Shown here in pieces: positions 1 through 6,566 of a DNA stretch of 64,000 bases (positions are counted from its first letter, which is position 1; the number at the start of each line of letters is the position of its first letter). Origin of the DNA: Mobiluncus porci (GTDB lineage Bacteria; Actinomycetota; Actinomycetes; Actinomycetales; Actinomycetaceae); NCBI RefSeq assembly GCF_009695935.1, contig NZ_VUMY01000002.1:116789-180788 (forward strand), written 5' to 3'. The notes below the pieces were generated by a model. That model ran no database searches. It had not been told where the DNA came from and worked only from the letters and a program-made list of their open reading frames with translations. Made by a program: the position numbers and the translations under genes.

Positions 1-2
1 AT

Positions 3-515
3 TTGGATTCACCCGCCGGTTGGCGCACCGATGCGGAGGAAGAGCTGGGTGAGGAACCCCTGGAATTTGTGGAGCAATCTTGTGATTTTCCAGTCGGACA
101 CGCTCCCTGGCGAGGACGTGAGCAGCACGCTTGGAATGCTTCTCAGTTTGGTCCGGTGATGGTTCAGCAGATTCGCCACACCGGCAAGAAAGAAGCGGAC
201 GTGCTTATTGAACAGATTCGCCCGCATATTGAGAGCTGTCAGGCGAAAGGCAAGGTGGACTCCTCGATGTATGAGGGTACAAGCTACACTTATGAGCTCG
301 TTGACTCGACGTCTGTTCCCGGCTCGGTCATGTGGAAACGTACCAGTCATTTCGAGAATCCCGAGGACGGGTATGATACAAATGTCACGTATGTCGGCAT
401 GATGTCAAAGAAAGATTGTCTAATCCTGTTTCTCTGGGGTATGACGCCGATAACGCAAGAATTCGCAACCCCTGAAATCCTTCTCGACGCGATGAAGACC
501 GTTAGTGAAAAGTAG
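3..515 (+). CDS. Partial CDS, paralogue of the next membrane-anchored protein
   Basis: This frame is open to the left edge, so the start is probably outside the window; the TTG at position 3 need not be the true start. The product is not recognised. About 170 residues are visible and they align by eye with the protein at 676-1380. Both share an FGP/VGP-x2-(M)-x-QxIR block, a later SYELVD or YTYELVD block followed by S(V/I)P-x-SVMWK, then a (V/D)YVG block and a hydrophobic LFLWG/VFVWG strand near the end. No membrane segment is present in the visible part, but in the paralogue it is N-terminal and here it would be off the edge. I infer a secreted or membrane-tethered globular protein. It may be a partner (immunity-like) protein, by analogy with the other small anchored proteins of this region. 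Confidence 0.6.
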   Translation: MDSPAGWRTDAEEELGEEPLEFVEQSCDFPVGHAPWRGREQHAWNASQFGPVMVQQIRHTGKKEADVLIEQIRPHIESCQAKGKVDSSMYEGTSYTYELVDSTSVPGSVMWKRTSHFENPEDGYDTNVTYVGMMSKKDCLILFLWGMTPITQEFATPEILLDAMKTVSEK

Positions 516-556
516 CGAATGGATACGTTTATGCCTGTTGTTGAGAATCGGAATGA

Positions 557-658
557 TTCCGAGTGGCCAACAATGGTTCTTTCCATCCGAATAAGAAGGG
601 GCAGTTAGCGCGTGCGAAAGCTATTCGTTCCACATTGGAATCTCTCCCTGCGAACTGA
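557..658 (+). pseudogene. Orphan C-terminal tail, SGNH/GDSL hydrolase-like
   Basis: One frame is open from after a stop at 554-556 to a TGA at 656-658 and has no start or ribosome site of its own. It reads NGSFHPNKKGQLARAKAI and then about eight more residues. The FHPN-x2-GQ pattern resembles the last block of SGNH/GDSL hydrolases, which carries the catalytic His. I read it as the stranded 3' end of a larger gene. It stops 17 bases before the start of the gene at 676, so it sits where an effector's C-terminal tip would sit ahead of its partner gene. The assignment rests on one short motif. Confidence 0.35.
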
Positions 659-675
659 ATGAAGGAGTGTTAATC

Positions 676-1380
676 ATGTTTACTAAGAAACGTCTCACTA
701 TTGTTGCAGTAGTAATTTCTGTTGCTCTGGTTCTGTTGTTGGGTTTTACTTTATTCTCGAGATGGTGGTTGGAGTATCAGATAAGTTTGGCTGTTGAGAA
801 GGGGTTGCCGCCTTTGACTGCGCAGCAGCAGCGGTTGTTTCTTGGTAATGATGAGTTGTTGAACACTCCGGAGTTGCCTGCTGAGTGGAGGGATCTTCAG
901 GATCCTCCTGATCCGAGCCAGAATGTGTTTCTTGAATCTTTTTCTTGTGGTGATGGTACTCTTGATTACGTTACCTGGTATGGCACGGAGCAGCGGCATA
1001 AGTTGGCTTCTTTTGTGGGTCCGCATCTTATGCAGCTTATTCGTGTGGTGGATGAGGAACCTGCCCGGGAGGCAATTTCTAAGATGAAGAATACTGTCAT
1101 TCCTGGGTGTATTAAAAAACAGCCGGTTACTTATAAAATTAGTCCTACTGAGGAACATAGCTACGAGCTGGTGGACACGTCCTCTATTCCGGATTCCGTG
1201 ATGTGGAAAATCACCACTACCTCAACTGAGGTGCCAGACTATCTTAAGGTCGACTACGTAGGGGCTCAGCTGAAAGATGATGCTCTAGTGGTTTTCGTCT
1301 GGGGCGGAAACCCAACCATGAACGAGGCCACGGTTCCAGAAGTGGTAATCGACGCCATGACCAAGGTGGCAGCGAAGTGA
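676..1380 (+). CDS. Membrane-anchored protein of unknown function
   Basis: I chose the ATG at 676 because GAAGGAG at 661-667 stands 8 bases upstream; the GTG at 667 lies inside that ribosome site. The 234-residue product begins MFTKKRLTIV, has one hydrophobic segment at about residues 7-28 and then a roughly 200-residue extracytoplasmic part. The C-terminal half is clearly related to the partial protein at 3-515 (SYELVD, SVMWK, DYVG, VFVWGG). No enzyme motif is visible. Two tandem paralogues separated by a fragment of another gene suggest a duplicated cassette. A role as a membrane partner or immunity protein is my inference; an envelope lipoprotein-like sensor domain is an alternative. Confidence 0.7.
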   Translation: MFTKKRLTIVAVVISVALVLLLGFTLFSRWWLEYQISLAVEKGLPPLTAQQQRLFLGNDELLNTPELPAEWRDLQDPPDPSQNVFLESFSCGDGTLDYVTWYGTEQRHKLASFVGPHLMQLIRVVDEEPAREAISKMKNTVIPGCIKKQPVTYKISPTEEHSYELVDTSSIPDSVMWKITTTSTEVPDYLKVDYVGAQLKDDALVVFVWGGNPTMNEATVPEVVIDAMTKVAAK

Positions 1381-1384
1381 CAGT

Positions 1385-1461
1385 TGGGGCGCTGATTCCA
1401 GGTAGCCTAGCTGGTGAAAGCGGTAAGCACGAGGACTATTATCACGCCGAGAGCCATGAAT
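1385..1461 (-). pseudogene. Remnant 3' end of a second prepilin peptidase gene
   Basis: This 77-base stretch aligns without gaps to 8082-8158, with about 8 differences. In the intact copy the segment holds the stop of the lipoprotein gene and the last codons of the prepilin peptidase on the minus strand. Here the minus strand reads MALGVIIVLVLTAFTS and then a stop, against MALGAIIVLALPAFT in the intact gene. Several differences are conservative or silent, so this looks like an old, separate paralogue of which only the tail survives, not a fresh copy. Confidence 0.6.
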
Positions 1462-1464
1462 CCT

Positions 1465-1524
1465 GACCTTAGTTGCACGATTATAGACATCATGACGGGT
1501 CACTAAAGTTGTGCAACTGAGGTC
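1465..1524. repeat. Imperfect inverted repeat, 14-base arms
   Basis: The arms are GACCTTAGTTGCAC (1465-1478) and GTGCAACTGAGGTC (1511-1524), with one mismatch and a 32-base spacer. There is no T-run, so it is not an obvious terminator. It lies among gene scraps and could be what is left of a mobile-element end. Confidence 0.4.
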
Positions 1525-1558
1525 TCAAAACAAACGAACCTAAATTGCGGGGTCATGC

Positions 1559-1672
1559 CAGAAGAACATGCGCGGGGTCAACCCCGACGCCACCGTCATT
1601 GAGCTTTCTGCCAAAACCGGCGAGGGCATGGATGTTTGGATTGACTGGCTGTGCGTCAACGCGCTTGACTAG
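1559..1672 (+). pseudogene. hypB: Remnant of hypB, C-terminal end only
   Basis: The frame from 1559 to the TAG at 1670-1672 encodes 37 residues that include NPDATVIELSAKTGEGMD and then VWIDWL. I recognise this as the C-terminal end of HypB, the GTPase that delivers nickel to [NiFe]-hydrogenase (the NP-x-A-x-VIELSA-x-TGEGM block). There is no start, no G domain and no other hyp gene in the window. The last four bases overlap the stop codon of the minus-strand lipoprotein gene. It suggests that a hydrogenase maturation locus was once next to this point and was lost by deletion or insertion of the accessory block. Confidence 0.6.
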
Positions 1673-2202
1673 CCGTTATAGGTTAGATCATCCATAAAGG
1701 ACTTCAACCATTTTGAATCGAGGGGCTTTCCATTTTCCGTGCTAATGGCAATAACCGAGCAGGCGTCCGGAGAGGACTGGCACCCGGCGATCCAAGCGCC
1801 ATAGCGCTTTTTACCTTCCGTGTCAGTGAAATTAAATTCCGCAAAAGCCGCATTTTGAGTTCCGGGAATAGTTATTTCCGCACTATCACTGATCTCGAGG
1901 TCTTCAATTTTATTGAAAAAACGAGCCGAGGCTGCCAATTCTGTGATAGTAGCCTTAGCAAAAATTCCATCATTAAAATGGTCAGAGACCTGAATTAGAG
2001 TGCCGTTGCCAAGCCAAGCTTTTTGATATGTTTCCGATGTGACTTCGACTTGCTCCATATCGCTTGGCAGGTTGAGACTCCAAGGGCCGGACTGGGTTTT
2101 CCCGTGGCTTCCGCATCCGCTCAATGTAAAACTGGCAGCTAATGCAACACCAAGGAGAAATAACGTCTTCTTTGTAATCATTAATCCACTCTTTCTTTTC
2201 AT
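1669..2202 (-). CDS. Lipoprotein, partner of the upstream pilin-like protein
   Basis: The product has a lipoprotein signal peptide: a basic N-terminus, a hydrophobic stretch (LFLLGVALAASFT) and the lipobox LSGC. Two starts are possible, ATG at 2202 (177 residues) or ATG at 2181 (170 residues); the second has a slightly better purine-rich site (AAAGAG) ahead of it and gives a more normal signal length. The mature part, about 150 residues, has no motif I recognise. The gene starts only 4 to 25 bases after the stop of the gene at 2207-3619, so the two are surely cotranscribed. The same order, pilin-like protein then lipoprotein, recurs at 6567-8092. An immunity or surface-partner role is inferred from that repeated pairing. 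Confidence 0.7.
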   Translation of the reverse strand: MKRKSGLMITKKTLFLLGVALAASFTLSGCGSHGKTQSGPWSLNLPSDMEQVEVTSETYQKAWLGNGTLIQVSDHFNDGIFAKATITELAASARFFNKIEDLEISDSAEITIPGTQNAAFAEFNFTDTEGKKRYGAWIAGCQSSPDACSVIAISTENGKPLDSKWLKSFMDDLTYNG

Positions 2203-2206
2203 TGGT

Positions 2207-3619
2207 CTATCTTAATTGCCTGACGCTCGCCAGCCCCTGGAGCTCCATACCAGATAACCTCGCTGCGTTTAGCTGGTTATAACCTAATTTAACGTCTGCC
2301 CCCACAGAATACGGACCGGCCTTAATGTTCGCACCCGCTCCGGTTTCGTAATTGCTTCCTTGATAGTTTGCTTTCCAAACCTTTGCTTCTTCGTATAAAT
2401 ATTTTTGGAAAGGATCCGCATTATCTGAAGGTTTTGTCATAGCATTGCCGGTAATAGCTTTTACATTTTCGACCGACTCGAGGTTAGGATTCAGCATAGC
2501 AAGATACGCAGCAGACACCCTCTGACTATAATCAGGGTCTTTCGGATCAAGTTCCCAGTTTTTGTTTATGATTGTTTGGTTGAGTCCTTGAATGTCGATT
2601 AATCCCGATTTCAAAACGTTTCTTGTGGCAGCATGTCTGCCTTTTGATTGTGTTTCTTCAGGATTGGCAGCAACCCCAGATGCGGTGACTTGGGTAATTT
2701 CCTCAGTTATGTTAATTAATCTGGCTTGGGGGTCAAATTTGAATCGAGTTTCCACTTTGGAAGAACCATCGAAGCCCACATTTGATGCGTTTCCATTCGC
2801 GGCCAGTGTCTGATTCTTCACAAAAGTGAGAGTGCCATCGTCATTTTGACGAATTTGAATTGCTTCATTAGCTCCCGTGCCTGCCCCTAAGGTAGTATCA
2901 AAAGACAAAGGCAAGTCTATGCCTAACTCCCCGGCAATCTCTGAAGCCTTTTTTACCCCGATGATACGTGAACTCGGTGTCACCTTATCGTTTCCCGAAA
3001 AATGAATAACGGCTTTTTCAAGTAGATCGCCAACTACCGGTACATTTTTTGCCGACTTAGACGCTGTTTTTCTTTGCAAGAACGCGTTCAGATCCTCAGA
3101 GTTGTCGAAGGTTACCTCGTCACCAAGCTGCAATCCGATGTTGGAGGCTGCTTCTAGATAAGCCTTTGCTCCCAGATTTTTCGGTCCGACATCGAAACCT
3201 GCACCTAAATAGGCTCCTAGGGATTTTTCATCGAGTAAGGTGGCCTTATATTTCCCGTTGTTGTCAAGCGCAATTTTCCATACCAGCCCATCTTGCCCTT
3301 GAACTATGCTCACTTTTAGCGCCTTGTTGAAATTGATTCCTTGAACCTGAGTTGTGTAGGTATCAGGTTTGTAATCCTCATCATCTGCGTCAACGATGGT
3401 GTAGGTTTTAGAAGACGCTAGATTCGTTACCTGGCAGATCGCAGACGCAGCTATCGCGGATATCTTTGAACTAGGAACCAAAAAAAGAATTGCTTCAACC
3501 AGCATGGCCGCGACTATGAAGATGCCTGCATAGCTCAAGTTTGAGGCACCTTGCTGAGGTGACATTTGATTATGTCTTCTTGGTGATCGAAACTCTCTCA
3601 GTCCTGCTTTAGTGACCAT
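2207..3619 (-). CDS. Large secreted protein with Flp-pilin-like N-terminus
   Basis: The 470-residue product starts with a basic leader of about 25 residues, then QQGASNLSYAGIFIVAAMLV, a hydrophobic segment preceded by a Gly-Ala. This resembles the class III (Flp/Tad) prepilin signal, where a dedicated peptidase cuts after the Gly. The usual Glu at +5 is not present. After a short cytosine-proximal AICQV region the protein is about 400 residues of mainly polar sequence, rich in Asn, Gly, Asp and Lys, with no enzyme motif that I can name. An internal start (MSPQQGAS, ATG at 3565) would match the start of the related protein at 6567. Its lipoprotein neighbour follows immediately. I infer an exported effector or surface protein processed by the peptidase at 8107-8859. 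Confidence 0.65.
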   Translation of the reverse strand: MVTKAGLREFRSPRRHNQMSPQQGASNLSYAGIFIVAAMLVEAILFLVPSSKISAIAASAICQVTNLASSKTYTIVDADDEDYKPDTYTTQVQGINFNKALKVSIVQGQDGLVWKIALDNNGKYKATLLDEKSLGAYLGAGFDVGPKNLGAKAYLEAASNIGLQLGDEVTFDNSEDLNAFLQRKTASKSAKNVPVVGDLLEKAVIHFSGNDKVTPSSRIIGVKKASEIAGELGIDLPLSFDTTLGAGTGANEAIQIRQNDDGTLTFVKNQTLAANGNASNVGFDGSSKVETRFKFDPQARLINITEEITQVTASGVAANPEETQSKGRHAATRNVLKSGLIDIQGLNQTIINKNWELDPKDPDYSQRVSAAYLAMLNPNLESVENVKAITGNAMTKPSDNADPFQKYLYEEAKVWKANYQGSNYETGAGANIKAGPYSVGADVKLGYNQLNAARLSGMELQGLASVRQLR

Positions 3620-3701
3620 CCAACCTATCTTTCAGCAATTACCCATCATGCACTCAGGATGCTATCATAAAAGAGAAGTCCAGTGCTCCAGATTTTTAGT
3701 C

Positions 3702-3753
3702 GGGGAGGCAAAAACGTGGTAACACACGTCATTTTGAGTGCGGAACCGAAGAA
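3702..3753 (+). other. Possible original 5' end of the calpain-like gene
   Basis: A strong ribosome site (GGGGAGG, 3702-3708) is followed 7 bases later by GTG at 3716 and an open frame of 12 codons that runs into the left end of the IS element at 3754. The calpain-like gene beyond the IS has no ribosome site of its own. This start may be its stranded beginning. Joining 3753 directly to 4823 does not keep the frame, so the repair is not simple. Confidence 0.3.
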
Positions 3754-3774
3754 TCCTGGGTTTTGTTCCGTTTC

Positions 3775-4557
3775 TTATACGGGGGTCAGTTCGCTGACCC
3801 GGGTCTGATTATACATGTCAATGATCTCGGCTGGTGTTCGGTATTCGAGTGCTTCGTGGAGGCGCTCGTTGTTCCACCAGTGGACCCAGTTCAATGTAGC
3901 GAACTCGACCTCGGTCAGTGAGGCCCGGGGCTGGGAATAGATCAGCTCGGTCTTATATAGCCCGTTCACTGTTTCTGCGAGGGCGTTATCGTAGGAATCA
4001 CCCACGCTCCCGGTAGAGGGCTTGATCCCGTAATCAGCGAGTTTCTCGTTATACGCGATGCTCGTGTATTGCGAGCCATGATCAGAATGGTGTGTCAGAT
4101 CCACCAGAGTATCTTTCGCTCCTTGGATGGCCTGCTCGAGCGCCTCCAAGGGTAGGGCCTCGGTTTTCATCGAGGAGCGGGTCGCCCAGCCCACAATCTT
4201 GCGGCTATAGACATCAGTAACGAAAGCGGTGTACACGAAGCCGGACAAGGTTCGCACATACGTAATATCAGCAACCCACAACTCGTTCGGCCTACTCGCC
4301 TTGAACTGTCGATTCACAAGATCCGGGCGAGAATCTACTTCGGGAGTAGGCCTGGTTGTGATTGGGGTGCGTCCCCGGCGAACACCCTTAATCCCAGCGA
4401 TGTTCATGAGCCGAGCCACCTGGTCACGGCCAACATCCCAACCAGCACGCCGGACTGCATGCCACATTTTCCGCACCCCGTAGACGCCAAAATTCTTTTC
4501 GTGAATCAACCGTAGTTCTTCAGTGAGAATCTGATCACGAATACTTCTCGCGCTGGA
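3775..4557 (-). pseudogene. IS3 transposase OrfB, N-terminus deleted
   Basis: From SIRDQILTEELRLIHE onward this reads as a normal IS3 OrfB: the HTH-21 type region (FGVYGVRKMW), then an rve integrase core with its DDE residues in VADITYV, HHSDHGSQYTS and DNALAETVNG, and the C-terminal LHEALEYRTPAEIIDMY. The frame stays open to 4713, but the residues before about 4557 are orfA sequence read in the wrong frame, so the true N-terminal 40 or so residues of OrfB are gone. The catalytic part is intact, yet a normal frameshifted OrfAB product cannot be made. Confidence 0.75.
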
Positions 4558-4780
4558 GCCGCCTAACCTCCTCGTGCTCTTCACGCGTGAGTCCCTGCCG
4601 CACGCCAGTCTCAACAAGATGTCGTTCATACCAGCGGCGTAGCGACTCGTTCGCGATTCCCAGTTTCGGGGCGATCTCGTTGACTGCCTGCCACTGAGAA
4701 CACGAGCCATCACCAGCTAACCGATCCACGAGCATCCGCACCGCGCGATCCTTAAACTCCTGTGAATACCTCTTAGACAT
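4535..4780 (-). CDS. IS3 transposase OrfA, C-terminus truncated
   Basis: This is the 81-residue helix-turn-helix DNA-binding subunit of the IS, starting MSKRYSQEFKDRAVRML at the ATG at 4780 with GAGAGG upstream. The HTH_Tnp_1 pattern is clear (KLGIANESLRRWYERH). It ends EEVRRLQREKYS, where a full OrfA would continue through the leucine-zipper-like stretch before the programmed frameshift. The stop is caused by the junction of the internal deletion, and its last codons overlap the orfB remnant. The element can probably move only if complemented. Confidence 0.65.
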   Translation of the reverse strand: MSKRYSQEFKDRAVRMLVDRLAGDGSCSQWQAVNEIAPKLGIANESLRRWYERHLVETGVRQGLTREEHEEVRRLQREKYS

Positions 4781-4860
4781 ATCCCTAATCCTCTCAAAAA
4801 CAAGGAGGAACAAAACCCAGGACGATTCAATGGCGGTACACGAAAGATAATTTCGCAGAC

Positions 4861-5754
4861 ATGGAAAATCCCTACGATTACGCGAACAAACAACTTGCCT
4901 CGAAGGACATACTGTGGGCAACTGACATGAAACAACAACAAATCGGGGACTGCTACCTTGCTTCCACGATGTTTGGTTTGGCTGCAACCAAGAAGGGGTC
5001 TGACATTCTTCGGTCTCGAATAAAGCGACATCCGCCAGATGACGACCTTCCTCAGGATGGGTGGACTGTGAAAATCCAGGTTCCAGGTTATGATGAAAAT
5101 GGCGTTTTTACTGAACTTGAAAAGGAAGTTATTGTTGGGCAAGAATATATCAATGGTATAACCCAGGGAGATGATCCATCCTTGTATTCAATCTATGAAA
5201 TGGCTTATGGGATTGCCAACGGTGATGAGGAATTAGGAAACGGCGGATGGTCTGAGGAAGTCTTGGATTCATTCGGCACAATTCCGACTGCAAAATATTA
5301 TAATGTGAGTTTAATTGACGCAGCGGGTCCGAATAATGCCACAACAGAATCCGGGAATAAAACAACTCGATACGGTTTTGAGAAAAAAGCGATGCAATCT
5401 ATTATAGAAGCTGCTCAAAGCGAAGATAATACTGTAGTGGTAACAACTTTCTCTGAAAATTATTTTTTTGATGAATACACGCATAAGGCTGAAGTTGAAG
5501 CTACTTACCTAAATGATCATTATTTCGAAGAGGAAGATTATGTCAATATCGTTGCAGGACACGCCTATACTGTTTTGTATGCTGATGAGGAAGGCTTAAC
5601 CGTGAGAAATCCACACGGATCGAACCCGGGTTCAGGTCACCCTCCACTGATGGATAATAGGACGGTACCGGAAACAATAACATTTTCATGGCAGGATGCC
5701 TCCAAAGTTTTTGGTGCTTTTGAGGTTGGAGATTTGAGTAAATATGAAGATTAA
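4861..5754 (+). CDS. Calpain-like (C2 family) cysteine protease, 5' end lost
   Basis: The 297-residue product has the complete calpain catalytic triad by pattern: Cys31 in QQQIGDCYLAS (calpains: LGDCW), the His in VAGHAYTVLYAD, and the Asn in VRNPHG. Base use is AT-rich, unlike the core genes. No ribosome site precedes the ATG at 4861; the frame is open back to 4789, past the IS edge at 4822, so the IS or an associated deletion has removed the natural start. Its stop overlaps the start of the next gene by 11 bases, which implies coupled translation. Calpain-like domains are known among bacterial secreted effectors and polymorphic toxins. That role here is inference, and the copy may be silent. 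Confidence 0.75.
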   Translation: MENPYDYANKQLASKDILWATDMKQQQIGDCYLASTMFGLAATKKGSDILRSRIKRHPPDDDLPQDGWTVKIQVPGYDENGVFTELEKEVIVGQEYINGITQGDDPSLYSIYEMAYGIANGDEELGNGGWSEEVLDSFGTIPTAKYYNVSLIDAAGPNNATTESGNKTTRYGFEKKAMQSIIEAAQSEDNTVVVTTFSENYFFDEYTHKAEVEATYLNDHYFEEEDYVNIVAGHAYTVLYADEEGLTVRNPHGSNPGSGHPPLMDNRTVPETITFSWQDASKVFGAFEVGDLSKYED

Positions 5755-6265
5755 TAAACCTGTTTTGCTCCTTGTAGCGGGTCTTGCAACTCTCGTCGTC
5801 ATTATCTTCGTAGGGTCAGTGATGAGACCTCAAGGGGAGCCGGAACCGAAATACACTTTCCCCACAGAAACCAAGACTTCCACCCCCAATGCCGAGGTTG
5901 AGATCGATCCAAATGGATATGAGCTTAGGATTCAACGCACCGGCATAGCCTCTCTCAGCAGCGACGGTGATATCCAGATCACTTTCGATTTCATCGAACC
6001 GACGGAAGGTGAAAAACCGGCAATGGCTGTCATGTCCCTTGCCTCGTTGTCTAATAAGCTCGCTGGTAAATTAGATAACGCTACGTTACGAATGAAAATC
6101 GGTGATCAAATTACTGAGCCCCTGGTTGGAAAATTTGAGTTAGTCCAGCTTGACGTGGCTGAACCGCAGGAAGGCAGGGCAGTCAATGGCACAGCTCTTA
6201 TCCGTTTCTGGCCGTCTTCGAAAATAGCACCATCACAAAAACTTCCCGTGTGGGGGGATCGCTGA
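5744..6265 (+). CDS. Small membrane-anchored protein coupled to the protease
   Basis: The 173-residue product starts MKINKPVLLLVAGLATLVVI: one signal-anchor at about residues 7-27, then a Pro/Thr/Glu-rich linker and a domain of about 120 residues facing outside, rich in beta-type sequence (ITFDF, LRMKIGD, FELVQLDV). I recognise no family. The ATG lies inside the last codons of the calpain-like gene, so translation is coupled and the two products are probably needed together. A protein anchored outside the membrane next to a secreted protease could be its inhibitor or immunity factor. A substrate or a transport partner is equally possible. Confidence 0.7.
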   Translation: MKINKPVLLLVAGLATLVVIIFVGSVMRPQGEPEPKYTFPTETKTSTPNAEVEIDPNGYELRIQRTGIASLSSDGDIQITFDFIEPTEGEKPAMAVMSLASLSNKLAGKLDNATLRMKIGDQITEPLVGKFELVQLDVAEPQEGRAVNGTALIRFWPSSKIAPSQKLPVWGDR

Positions 6266-6335
6266 GCGACTCGTTTTTACTATCTCGGGAGTGTCTCCAA
6301 ACCTCTGTAACTGTTATGATTTCGCTAACAAGAGA

Positions 6336-6418
6336 ATTTGAGGTGGAATCGGGCGATTACGGTCAACGATGAGAATCCTGCCACAGTCTGGGTTGCGGTC
6401 GGTCTCATGGGGCGCTGA
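6336..6418 (+). pseudogene. Orphan 3' end of a lipoprotein gene (copy of 8010-8092)
   Basis: These 83 bases match 8010-8092 with only 2 differences and end at the same TGA. In the intact gene they encode the last 27 residues, which include RWNRAITVNDENPATVWV. Here there is no upstream coding sequence. The near identity points to a recent duplication or gene-conversion tract, younger than the divergent copy at 1385-1461. Confidence 0.75.
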
Positions 6419-6566
6419 AAAATGGCATTAATTCTGCGTAGATATCGGTTGTGGTTTTGTGTGTGTAATCTTCTCTAATTCGGATTCTGCAGAATCGATT
6501 TGGTTCCTTTAGTTTTGATATTATATCATGCATTTGGAATTGCCGGATTCGCACTATGGGGGGCGT
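6419..6566. promoter_or_regulatory. AT-rich promoter region with a 14-base palindrome
   Basis: The spacer before the pilin-like gene holds GATTCTGCAGAATC, a perfect palindrome at 6483-6496, and a TATTAT/TATATC -10-like stretch at about 6517-6526. The palindrome could be an operator. No repeat of it was seen elsewhere in the window. Confidence 0.3.

Larger units (their letters stand above)
3754..4822 (-). mobile_element. IS3-family element, internally deleted
   Basis: Perfect 16-base terminal inverted repeats, TCCTGGGTTTTGTTCC at 3754-3769 and its complement at 4807-4822, bound a 1069-base element coding on the minus strand. It carries an orfA start with a helix-turn-helix protein and an orfB end with a complete DDE integrase region. 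The middle (end of orfA and start of orfB) is missing, which explains a length about 200 bases below the usual IS3 size. I find no 3- or 4-base target duplication (GAA on the left, CGA on the right). It sits just ahead of the calpain-like gene and probably cut its 5' end. Confidence 0.8.
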
